From Caldilineaceae bacterium (lineage in GTDB: Bacteria; Chloroflexota; Anaerolineae; Caldilineales; Caldilineaceae), in the NCBI GenBank assembly GCA_022823185.1, contig JAJDXQ010000014.1:32466-96465 (forward strand): a stretch of 64,000 nt of DNA, in the 5' to 3' direction. Below, one piece after another: positions 57,232 to 64,000 of this stretch. Each line of letters starts with the position of its first letter. Within the stretch, counting starts at the first letter, position 1. Position numbers and translations under genes: made by a program. The notes under the pieces are model-generated. The model was given only the letters and a program-made list of their open reading frames with translations, was not told the DNA's origin and made no database searches.

Positions 57232-58227
57232 CTATTGGTTAACAGACGTATCGGGGCCGGGTACGTTGCCGGTTTCCACGCCATCCATGAGGGCGGGGTC
57301 GCCGCCAAGCACATCGGCCATTGTCTTCAAGTTCTCTACCATCATGCTTATGTATGAATGTTGAGGATCGCCGGGGTCGCCAGGGAGATCGTCATCGCTC
57401 AAAGTGCTTACATACTCTGCATTCGTTTCGCGGGCGATTTGCTCCAGGATTTGCGAGGGGAAGACCTCGGATCCAAAGATGGCGGGAATGGCGCCGGAAC
57501 GAAGCTGTTCGATGAGCGCGGCCACTTCCTGGCCGGAGGGTTCGGAGAAGTCGGCCGGTTGGATGGCGCCCAGCACGGTGTAGCCGTAGCGGGGGGCGAA
57601 GTAGGCGAAGGAGTCGTGATAGGTGTAGAGTTTGCGGTTTTCTGCGGGGATGCTGGCGGTTGTCGCTTGAATGGCGGCATCCAGCGCTTCGATGCGGGCG
57701 GCGAACTCGTCGTAGTTGGCCTGGTAGGCGTCGGCGTTGCCGGGGTCGCGGGCGGTCACCTTCTCGAGTACGATCCCGGCATATTCGAGGGCGAAGATGG
57801 GATCGGTCCACAGATGTGGATTGGGGCTGCCGGCCTCTTCGGGGAAGGAGAAGTCGTAGACGTAGTCTTCGGGATCGATCACCAGCTCGCCCAGCAGAAT
57901 GATTTCGCCGCCGTCTTTCAGGTTGGCCTCGGCCATTCTCATGGCGGACGTCTCCAGGTCCAGCCCGTTGATGAAAATGAGGTCGGCGCTGGCGAGGGTC
58001 ACGGCGTCGGAGGGCGCGAGTTCGAAGGTATGCGAGTCAGCGCCGGCGGGCACGAGGCCGGTGAGGTCGACGAGGTCGCCGGTGACGTTGTAGACGATGT
58101 TTGTGATGGGGGAGACGGTGGAGACGACTTGGAGACGGCCCGACTGGGGCTCCGAACTGGTGTCTATGCAGGCGGACAGGAGGCTCAGGAGTGCCAGGAG
58201 GAGGAGGATCTTGGGCTCGATGCGCAT
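57232..58227 (-). CDS. Second zinc ABC transporter substrate-binding lipoprotein
   Basis: A 331-residue receptor of the ZnuA family from ATG 58227 (an in-frame ATG lies eight codons upstream). MRIEPKILLLLALLSLLSAC gives lipidated Cys20. Metal-site residues: His in GADSHTFELAPSD, His in NPHLWTDPIFALEY, His in TYHDSFAYFAPRYG and Asp in LSDDDLPGDPGD. The His/Asp repeat of the znuA at 54790 is missing, so only four to five acidic/His residues remain in that loop. It lies upstream of the regulator in the opposite order to a simple operon; it could serve the same ZnuBC. Confidence 0.92.
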   Translation of the reverse strand: MRIEPKILLLLALLSLLSACIDTSSEPQSGRLQVVSTVSPITNIVYNVTGDLVDLTGLVPAGADSHTFELAPSDAVTLASADLIFINGLDLETSAMRMAEANLKDGGEIILLGELVIDPEDYVYDFSFPEEAGSPNPHLWTDPIFALEYAGIVLEKVTARDPGNADAYQANYDEFAARIEALDAAIQATTASIPAENRKLYTYHDSFAYFAPRYGYTVLGAIQPADFSEPSGQEVAALIEQLRSGAIPAIFGSEVFPSQILEQIARETNAEYVSTLSDDDLPGDPGDPQHSYISMMVENLKTMADVLGGDPALMDGVETGNVPGPDTSVNQ

Positions 58228-58525
58228 ACGTGAAGTACCTTTTGGTGGCATGTAATTATCAGTGTGGCGGAAGATGGTTTAAGACGTCCGTAGGAGCGTT
58301 TACTGCTGGAGATGATCGCGATTGTCGCCAATCTTAGCATTGACCTTAACTGACTATCAAATTGAAGTCGCTTTTGTTCCTGGTTTTGGAAAAGCAGGGC
58401 GCGGTGACATCCCCCATCTCCACAGCAGTCGGGTCCAGGCAATCCGTTTGGGTTGGTCCGCAGTAAGGGGAACGGTGGCCAAGAGGAGACATTCGGGGGA
58501 GCAGTGATCAGTAAGTTCAGAGAAG
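58228..58525. other. Intergenic spacer left of the IS remnant
   Basis: About 300 bp between the second zinc receptor and the IS-end remnant. No supported gene; it must contain the receptor's promoter (minus strand). No palindrome like 56565-56590 was found here. Confidence 0.4.
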
Positions 58526-58591
58526 GTGAGGCCCTCTTGCCTGCCCGATCTATCCCCGCGCTTGTCGGGCTAACTTAACGGGTGGTACAAA
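58526..58591. mobile_element. Insertion-sequence end remnant (left copy)
   Basis: Its reverse complement begins TTTGTACCACCCGTTAAGTT and aligns over about 66 bp with 61172-61237, the end of the broken transposase gene. The two copies point in opposite directions with their tips facing the KAP gene. Only this end is left; no transposase sequence continues to the left. Confidence 0.8.
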
Positions 58592-58803
58592 AATCTGAAG
58601 GCAGGTAGTATGGTTTAGAGCCGGATTAGTGGGAGCCTCTTTGCAATGTAGTTCGGTGTCACATTCAGCCTGCATTGAGTTGCCCGCGGGTTCGGCCCAC
58701 GCGGGGTAGGGCCAACGATCCGGTTACACTCCCAGACCGAGTTGCAACCCGAAGATCCTGCTTTGGTCTTGTCTGGTGGCGCAAGGATTATGGGAAGCTT
58801 GTC

Positions 58804-60912
58804 ATGAACAGCAATCGGGACGCTTTTGCCGGCAAGTACTTCGATGCCGACCAGCCAATTGAGCATCGCGATCAAGACCGCCTGGGCAGGCGGTCCTTTG
58901 CCGAGGCAGTAGCTCGGCAAGTACGTGCCGTCCCGGCTGAGCGTGGTTTCACCATCGCCGTTGTGGGTGAGTGGGGGTCGGGCAAGACCTCGGTTCTCAA
59001 TATGGTCGCGGAGACACTTGAGGCAGATGAGGATGCTAGCGCTGTTCTGCGATTCAACCCCTGGCTATTCGGCAGTGCAACCGATCTGGTGACGCTGTTC
59101 TTCCACGAACTGAGCGCCCAGCTCGGACACGGTCGTTTTGAGGGACTGAAGAAGGTGGCGAACGCGCTCGCCGAGTTGGGGCAGTCTTTGTCTACCCTGA
59201 GTCCCGTTCCGGGGACGTCCTGGGCTGCCGAACAAATAGCCAAACTGACAGGCCGCTGGGCGGAACAACCGAGCCTGCATGATAAGCGTGAAAATCTCAG
59301 AGAGGCCCTGTCTGCGTCCGATTCAAGAGTCGTTGTTCTAATTGATGACATCGATCGACTGGAGGCCGGCGAGATTCGCGAACTGATGCGGCTCGTCCGT
59401 CTGACATCTGATCTTCCGAATGTCGTCTTCCTGTTGGCATTCGACAGCCGACATGTCGCGAGGAGTTTGGGAGAAAGCGAGATTGAAGGCCAACAGTACC
59501 TGGACAAAATCGTACAGGTGAGTTACGACCTTCCCAAGGTACGCGAGGCGATCGTGCCAGAGGTGCTCTTGTCATGGCTCGACGAGTTGATACGGGGTCA
59601 CGACCTCGCGCAGTTGGACAGGGAGGTATGGGGGCGCGTCTTTTATGATGTGATCAACCCACTTCTTGAAAACCTTCGGGATGTGAAGCGTTACCTGTAT
59701 TCACTCCCTGTAACCTTTGACACGATCGGGCAAGAGGTTGCACTGGCTGATCTTCTCGGCCTGGAAGCAGTTCGTATCCTCAGACCGTCGATGTTCGATG
59801 AATTAAGAACTCACGCCGAGCACCTGGTACATCCTACATCAGAATCCCGAATGCGGATGAGTTTAGAGGTCTGGAATAGGGAGACTGCGGACAAACTTCC
59901 GGCGATGCTCGAACGTGCAAAGGGTGAACGCGAGATATTGAGTTACGTCCTTGAGATTCTGTTCCCGGCAACACAAGGATTCTTTGGTGGAAGCTCGTAT
60001 GGTCCACAGTGGATTGCATCCTGGCGAAAGGAGAGACGGACAGCCTGTGAGGAGGTCCTTCGTATCTATCTGCAAGCCGGGCTTGACGAAGGTACGATTC
60101 CATCTCGTGAAATCCAGGAACTGGTAGAAGCACTGACCGACGAGAGTAAACTCGTTAGGCTTCTGGACACTCTTGACGATCAGCGCTTCGAGGCAGTTCT
60201 TGAGCGGCTCGAGGACTTCGAGCATGATTTCCCGCCAGAGGCAGCACACGTAGCTGTCCCGTTGCTCGTGAATCGAATGGGGACACTGAGTGCACACTTC
60301 GCCGGTATGTTTGGTTTATCACCGCGATTCAAGGCCACTCGTGTTGTCCTTCGGCTGTTGAGGAGGATCGAGGCTCCGGGAGAGCTCATGGCCATCATGT
60401 CTGCGATGTTCGGAAAGATCGACACCCTGTCCGGTTTGTTTGAACTGGTTGAAATAGTTGGACACCGCCAGTCGATTGGACATAAACTCGTCGACGAAGA
60501 CCAGGCGAAGCGATTAGAAGATCAGCTCGTGGACCGATTGAAATCCGCGACAGCAACGCAACTCGTGGGCGAGTGGAATCTCTGTGCCCTCTCGTTGCGG
60601 ACCGTGAATTGGAGTGGAGGCGAGGATAAGACGCGACTCGTTACCAGATTACGTGAGCACCTTGTTGAGGACGGATTCGTCCTTACCCTTCTGTGTACAG
60701 CCGTCAACTATGCGTATTACAACGGACACGCCGAGAAGCGTCTCTTCTGGAATGGGTTGGTCGAAGTGTTTGGTGAAGGGCTTGCGGACGCTGTAGACGG
60801 TTTGGCTGGGTCGCCGTTGTACCGAAACCTGCCAGAGGATGTCCAAGATACGATCAATCTCGCGCGGAGGTACGCTTCAGGGTGGCGCCCTAAAGAGTGG
60901 CCCGAACCCTAG
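58804..60912 (+). CDS. KAP-family P-loop NTPase
   Basis: A 702-residue protein from ATG 58804 (GGGAAG upstream). Walker A VGEWGSGKTS (about 54-63), the KAP hallmark RFNPWLFGS (83-91) and Walker B VVLIDDIDRLEAGEIRELM (177-195) are diagnostic. Between Walker A and B there is no membrane insertion, in contrast to many KAP NTPases, so this is a soluble version. The C-terminal 400 residues are helical and unassigned. KAP NTPases are repeatedly found in phage-defence and plasmid contexts. The gene is alone between two inverted IS ends, suggesting mobility. Composition is less GC-rich than the flanks. Confidence 0.88.
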   Translation: MNSNRDAFAGKYFDADQPIEHRDQDRLGRRSFAEAVARQVRAVPAERGFTIAVVGEWGSGKTSVLNMVAETLEADEDASAVLRFNPWLFGSATDLVTLFFHELSAQLGHGRFEGLKKVANALAELGQSLSTLSPVPGTSWAAEQIAKLTGRWAEQPSLHDKRENLREALSASDSRVVVLIDDIDRLEAGEIRELMRLVRLTSDLPNVVFLLAFDSRHVARSLGESEIEGQQYLDKIVQVSYDLPKVREAIVPEVLLSWLDELIRGHDLAQLDREVWGRVFYDVINPLLENLRDVKRYLYSLPVTFDTIGQEVALADLLGLEAVRILRPSMFDELRTHAEHLVHPTSESRMRMSLEVWNRETADKLPAMLERAKGEREILSYVLEILFPATQGFFGGSSYGPQWIASWRKERRTACEEVLRIYLQAGLDEGTIPSREIQELVEALTDESKLVRLLDTLDDQRFEAVLERLEDFEHDFPPEAAHVAVPLLVNRMGTLSAHFAGMFGLSPRFKATRVVLRLLRRIEAPGELMAIMSAMFGKIDTLSGLFELVEIVGHRQSIGHKLVDEDQAKRLEDQLVDRLKSATATQLVGEWNLCALSLRTVNWSGGEDKTRLVTRLREHLVEDGFVLTLLCTAVNYAYYNGHAEKRLFWNGLVEVFGEGLADAVDGLAGSPLYRNLPEDVQDTINLARRYASGWRPKEWPEP

Positions 60913-61171
60913 AATGTCCTGGCGTACTACTATGAACCGGCAGCGTTAATGTCAACATCTACTGCCTGTCAGCAGCCACGTCTCTGTTCGAATGGGCCTT
61001 CATCGCACACGCGGGCATGAGGCGGAGTTGGAGTGGGGGCCCACGGCCCTCGACAGGTTGCTCTGAGACCTCCGGCCGAGATGATGAAATCAGCATGTTT
61101 TCGGCGTTATCGGCCCGACTGTGGTCGAGGCGGGCGGTGGCGAAGATGACTTTGCTGACCTGCCCCCGACG
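60913..61171. other. Spacer between KAP gene and right IS end
   Basis: 260 bp with no supported gene. It belongs to the segment enclosed by the two inverted IS ends. Confidence 0.4.
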
Positions 61172-61237
61172 TTTGTACCACCCGTTATGTTAGTCCGGCA
61201 AGCACGGGAACAGGCTCGGCAGGCAAAAGGGCCTCAC
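61172..61237. mobile_element. Insertion-sequence end (right copy)
   Basis: Begins TTTGTACCACCCGTTATGTT; TGTACCACC is a usual type of outer tip in IS3/IS481-like elements. It overlaps the last codons of the transposase pseudogene, as is normal for such elements, and is the mirror image of 58526-58591. Confidence 0.8.
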
Positions 61238-61700
61238 GCGCCGGCGGCCGGTAGCCCAGTGAGTTTTGCGGTCTGACCTGGTTGTAAGTCTCCTTGTAGC
61301 GCTCCCTCAGCACACGCGCCTCCAACAACGTATAGAAGACCTCTCTGTCCAGCAGTTCGTCCCTCAACTTCCCGTTGAAACTCTCTACGTAGCCGTTCTC
61401 CCACGGCGACCCAGGCTCGATATAGAGCGTCCTGGGCTCCCACCCGCCCAAGCCACTCACGCACTGCCCGGGCCGTAAACTCCGTCCCGTTGTCCGAACG
61501 AATGTGGTCGGGCACGCCTTTGAGCACCATCAACTCGGCCAGCACCTCTATCGCATCGGCAGACCCTATGCTGCGCGCAGCCCGGATCGCCAGACTCTCC
61601 CTGCTCTATTCGTCGATGACGGTCATCAACCGCACTCCTGTGCCGTCATCGGGCCTCAGGTACACGAAGTCGTAGACCCACACATGGTCCTTCCACCCAG
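61185..61700 (-). pseudogene. IS3/IS481-type transposase (DDE integrase core), broken
   Basis: Three consecutive pieces of a rve-type integrase core. The right piece reads VWVYDFVYLRPDDGTGVRLM and meets an in-frame TAG where a tyrosine is expected (IDE-stop-SRESLAIRAA); the middle piece reads [20 protein letters not shown] with the second catalytic Asp; after a frameshift near 61450 the last piece has [20 protein letters not shown] with the catalytic Glu, then [16 protein letters not shown] stop codon, a frameshift and absence of the N-terminal orfA part make it inactive. Its 3' end forms the right IS end. Confidence 0.85.
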
Positions 61701-61933
61701 CGGGACACATTGGGCTAAACTCTGCCTTTCCTTGCAGGAAGGGTAAACCCACCGCGTCAGTGTTGTGAGTATTGCTGGGCGGAGACTGGCCTTGTATGAC
61801 ACCTGCAAACTTCGCCCAATACCACTTTCGCCCATCGAAAAGGGATGTTTATATTCGTCATCCTGCCAAATCATCTTCATCTGAAGGTGCCTCAGCACCG
61901 ATTGCCCCGCATTCTTGCCAAGAAAGAGAATCT

Positions 61934-62569
61934 TCATTCGCCCTGGCAATGTTCTTCCTTTTGAATGACAACCTGAATCTTTGCATCACCCTCAGATACT
62001 CTATTCAGATCTTTTCGGATAGAATCCAGATGTTGAGAAATTTCTACCAGCCTGTTCGGAGCAAAAAACATTCCTCTGAATTGAGAGAAGTCTAACGGAT
62101 AGGTGTCCTTTCTCTGCTCTCCAAATAGATTTTCGTACTGCACTCGGAAAATCCAAGGATCTCCGGCGGCCCGGTTGAACTCTTTCTCGGACACAGTTCC
62201 TAATGAAAATCTGAATGTCTGGCCAGGCTCCAGATAAGGTAAGCCATCTGTGATGATGGGCAATTGGTCGACCGTGGGAAGAACCCCGCGAATAAAGCTC
62301 TCGCGAAAATAACTCGAGTCGCCTTCAAATTCGAAACGCACATTCCTGGCGACCCCCTCTCCCTCATTTCGAATCACTAATTCGTATCCGTGAAGCCCAG
62401 TGTGGTCCATCTCTAATCGTATGCTTACTCTTGGTTCCGTTTGGGCCTCGCGCATTTTTTGTGTTTCGGAGAAAAGCTTCCAGGTAAGTATCGCGTAAGC
62501 GACTGTAGAAGCAGCAACAACTCCACTGAATACCGCCATCCATGTTTCAATCGCCATTTTTGGGTTCAC
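61934..62569 (-). CDS. Membrane-anchored protein of unknown function
   Basis: A 211-residue frame from GTG 62569 (or ATG 62557). One membrane helix (about 10-30, AVFSGVVAASTVAYAILTWK) is followed by a short coiled segment and a beta-rich domain (EPRVSIRLEMDHTGLHGYEL, then VIRNEGEGVARNVRFEFEGD) that looks like an immunoglobulin-like fold, then a helical tail. No ribosome site is clear. It lies 40 bp downstream of the Doc-type toxin gene on the same strand and may belong to the same transcript. Composition is AT-rich. Confidence 0.6.
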   Translation of the reverse strand: MNPKMAIETWMAVFSGVVAASTVAYAILTWKLFSETQKMREAQTEPRVSIRLEMDHTGLHGYELVIRNEGEGVARNVRFEFEGDSSYFRESFIRGVLPTVDQLPIITDGLPYLEPGQTFRFSLGTVSEKEFNRAAGDPWIFRVQYENLFGEQRKDTYPLDFSQFRGMFFAPNRLVEISQHLDSIRKDLNRVSEGDAKIQVVIQKEEHCQGE

Positions 62570-62609
62570 TTTGTTCGATAGAGATGAAGTACGGCAGAGA
62601 CACGGCCGA

Positions 62610-62996
62610 TCAAGACCCTGGCAGCCGCCTTACCTTCTCCTCCAGCCACGGATACAGCTGCGCGAACCGGAACGAATTCACCTCAAACAGCCGCATGAAA
62701 AACTCGTAGGCTTCGACGCTGTCACAGTCGATAAAATGGCCGTTCAAGCGTAGAAAAGCGTCGGTGACGGCCAGGGCAGTCCGCTTATTGCCGTCCACGA
62801 AGGGGTGGTTGTTCGCCAAGCTCTCCATCAACGCGGCCGCCTCCTCGATCAGGCTGTCGTAGTACCCAAGCTGGGGCCGCATGATGGCGGAAGCCAAGGC
62901 GCCCTCATCACGGATTCCCAGGGAGCCGCCAAACTCGTGAATCAGAGCGTCATGAATGGCGATGGCTTCGCCAATATCTGGGTAGTTGAAGCTCAT
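62610..62996 (-). CDS. doc: Doc-type (Fic-fold) toxin
   Basis: A 128-residue protein. The Fic/Doc motif is HPFVDGNKRT (His64 to Arg72), with the Doc-type HPFVDGNKR spelling. The N-terminal helix pair EAIAIHDALIHEFGGS and GALASAIMRPQLGYYDSL is also typical. Doc toxins phosphorylate elongation factor Tu and stop translation. The start overlaps the stop of the upstream antitoxin by 4 bp. It differs from the classic phd-doc in that the partner is not a Phd-like YefM protein but a ribbon-helix-helix-like one. Confidence 0.9.
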   Translation of the reverse strand: MSFNYPDIGEAIAIHDALIHEFGGSLGIRDEGALASAIMRPQLGYYDSLIEEAAALMESLANNHPFVDGNKRTALAVTDAFLRLNGHFIDCDSVEAYEFFMRLFEVNSFRFAQLYPWLEEKVRRLPGS

Positions 62997-63220
62997 TCGG
63001 CGAGTAACTCATAGAGTCGGCGGTTCCGCTCAACGCTGGCCCGGAAATGCGCCATCACCTCGGGGCGTGGTGATTTCCGGCTGCGGTTCACAATATACTC
63101 CTCCATGGCCTCTTGAACCACGGCCTGGAATTGGCGACCCTCACTGCGCGCAATCTCCCGCATGGAGGACAGCACCTCTGGCGAAGCCTGACTGGAAAAT
63201 TTCACTCTTTGCATACCCAT
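62993..63220 (-). CDS. Ribbon-helix-helix-like antitoxin
   Basis: A 75-residue protein from ATG 63220 (GGAGGAG spaced eight bases). RVKFSSQASPEVLSSMREIA and RSEGRQFQAVVQEAMEEYIV form a strand-helix-helix of the RHH type, followed by a basic and then acidic-neutral C-terminal tail expected to bind the toxin. It precedes Doc with a 4-bp overlap. Its promoter carries two overlapping palindromes, consistent with autorepression. Confidence 0.85.
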   Translation of the reverse strand: MGMQRVKFSSQASPEVLSSMREIARSEGRQFQAVVQEAMEEYIVNRSRKSPRPEVMAHFRASVERNRRLYELLAE

Positions 63221-63248
63221 CACACACTCCTCCTGGTTATTTTTTCAA

Positions 63249-63291
63249 ATTATTGCAAGGTTTGACAGGTTTGTCAAGATACATCTTGACA
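63249..63291 (-). promoter_or_regulatory. Promoter and operators of the Doc-type toxin-antitoxin operon
   Basis: On the minus strand a -35 TTGACA (63272-63277) and a -10 AATAAT (63249-63254) are separated by exactly 17 bp. The -35 box belongs to TGTCAAGAT/ATCTTGACA, a 9-bp-arm palindrome at 63272-63291, and to TTGACA/TGTCAA at 63262-63277, so a bound antitoxin would cover the promoter. Confidence 0.75.
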
Positions 63292-63318
63292 AAAGTTGAA
63301 ACACCGCATGTACCCGCG

Positions 63319-63480
63319 TCACGCCGCCAGCGCCAGGTTCAACTCCTCTCCCAACAGCGCAAACGCCCGGCCCAGCCCGCCCTGCTGTCTGAAATGCGCC
63401 AATTTAAAGGCATCCAGCCCGATGCTGACGCCGCTGTGGAAGAGGCCTTGGCCGACCTCGCGCGCATCCCCGCTCCCCCC
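63319..63480 (-). pseudogene. C-terminal remnant of an unrecognised gene
   Basis: A frame ending TGA 63319 reads GLFHSGVSIGLDAFKLAHFR and QQGGLGRAFALLGEELNLAL, with convincing protein character, but no start codon or N-terminal part remains to the right, where GC-rich repeats begin. I do not recognise the family. Confidence 0.35.
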
Positions 63481-63589
63481 TCCATGAATGGTTGCCCCGC
63501 GGCCCCTACCTTCCTCCCCGCCTCTCCATGGATTACTCGTCCTTCCCCCGCCGTTCTCCGCCGCTCTCCGCAGTTCCCCTGCGCTCCTC

Positions 63590-63850
63590 CGTCCCCCTCC
63601 GCGTCCCTTCGCGGATCAAAAGATTCTGCCGTTCGCCGTTGCCGTTTCCTCCATCCCCCTAATCCCCTCAATCCCCCCAAATCCCCGTTCAGACAGAATC
63701 CCCGTCCCCCTGCCCTTCTCCCTGTCCCTCCGTGCCCCTCCCTGTCCCTCCGTGGATCAGAAGACGTTGCCGTTCGCCGTTGCCGTTTCCCCCATCCCCC
63801 TAATCCCAAAAATCCCCCCAAATCCCCGTTCAGACAGATTCCCCGTCCCA
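63590..63850. repeat. Tandem and dispersed GC-rich repeat (about 125-130 bp unit)
   Basis: Two neighbouring copies share GCCGTTCGCCGTTGCCGTTT followed by CCCCATCCCCCTAATCCC and CCCAAATCCCCGTTCAGACA. Each is preceded by a CCTCCGTG or TTCGCGGATCA block that also occurs, on the opposite strand, at 10655-10770. Confidence 0.8.
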
Positions 63851-63962
63851 GACAAAATCCCCAGGGCAATCGCATCTAAATTGGGTTGAAAAATGGGTAA
63901 GATGACGGAATAGAGACGATTTGATACGATTGAGAGTCCTTTCACCAGACAAGGGGGGGCTC

Positions 63963-64000
63963 ATGGCGGATAGAAAGGTCGTATCACTGGTTGAACACTT
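63963..64000 (+). CDS. Start of an unidentified gene (partial)
   Basis: ATG 63963 follows AGGGGGGG with ideal spacing and opens the frame MADRKVVSLVEH up to the window edge. Too little sequence to assign a function. Confidence 0.55.
   Translation, partial: MADRKVVSLVEH

Noticed and set aside
63339..63875. 178-codon minus-strand frame near the right end
   Set aside because: Low-complexity product of tandem DNA repeats (Arg/Gly-rich); the better reading is the short remnant in another frame.

Overview
The window looks like a chromosomal segment of a GC-rich Chloroflexota bacterium. This is inferred from gene content, not a marker gene: many Dpp-type peptide transporters whose substrate-binding lipoproteins carry twin-arginine-like leaders, four enolase-superfamily (mandelate racemase/muconate lactonizing) enzymes, xylose-isomerase-like TIM barrels, a phytanoyl-CoA-dioxygenase-family protein, a luciferase-like (possibly F420) oxidoreductase and a DUF255 protein. 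Families of this kind are expanded in heterotrophic Chloroflexota such as Caldilineaceae and SAR202 relatives. No rRNA, tRNA or CRISPR array was seen.

Layout. 1-5.7 kb (minus): peptide ABC operon with two binding proteins. 6.3-6.9 kb: VapBC. 7.5-10.6 kb (plus): DUF255 protein and an aminoglycoside-phosphotransferase-fold kinase. 10.8-16.1 kb (minus): sugar ABC transporter (binding protein, two permeases) with a sugar-phosphate-isomerase-like protein and a PhyH-type oxygenase. 16.7-21 kb: cupin, luciferase-like oxidoreductase and two tandem paralogous enolase-superfamily genes. 21.2-27.2 kb (minus): an AT-richer accessory island with an AAA ATPase plus nuclease-like partner, a DNA-methyltransferase remnant, a FlgT-like/membrane gene pair, and a decayed GHKL / DUF4325 / PIN set; a 280-bp duplicate of the 3' end of the neighbouring MFS gene lies inside it. 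27.2-43.1 kb (minus): a long catabolic and transport block (two MFS carriers, isomerase, two enolase-superfamily enzymes, a complete DppFDCB system with its binding protein, a large unknown protein), interrupted by a four-helix-bundle gene framed by two repeats. 43.7-50.0 kb (plus): a second peptide-transport operon carrying a signal-less FG-GAP protein. 50.8-52.8 kb: threonine-synthase-like enzyme and RNase III. 52.9-58.2 kb (minus): zinc uptake (Fur-type regulator, ZnuA with a His/Asp repeat, ZnuC, ZnuB), a ZnuA pseudogene and a second ZnuA. 58.5-61.7 kb: a KAP-type P-loop NTPase between two inverted copies of an insertion-sequence end, with a broken transposase. 61.9-63.3 kb: unknown membrane-anchored protein and a Doc-type toxin with a ribbon-helix-helix-like antitoxin behind an operator-rich promoter. 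A new CDS begins at 63963.

Together the genes describe import of peptides and sugars or sugar acids, dehydration or epimerisation of acid sugars by enolase-superfamily enzymes, zinc homeostasis, and two accessory regions (21-27 kb and 58.5-63.3 kb) rich in toxin-antitoxin and defence-like genes. Several dispersed repeat families occupy the intergenic spaces and sometimes the edges of genes.
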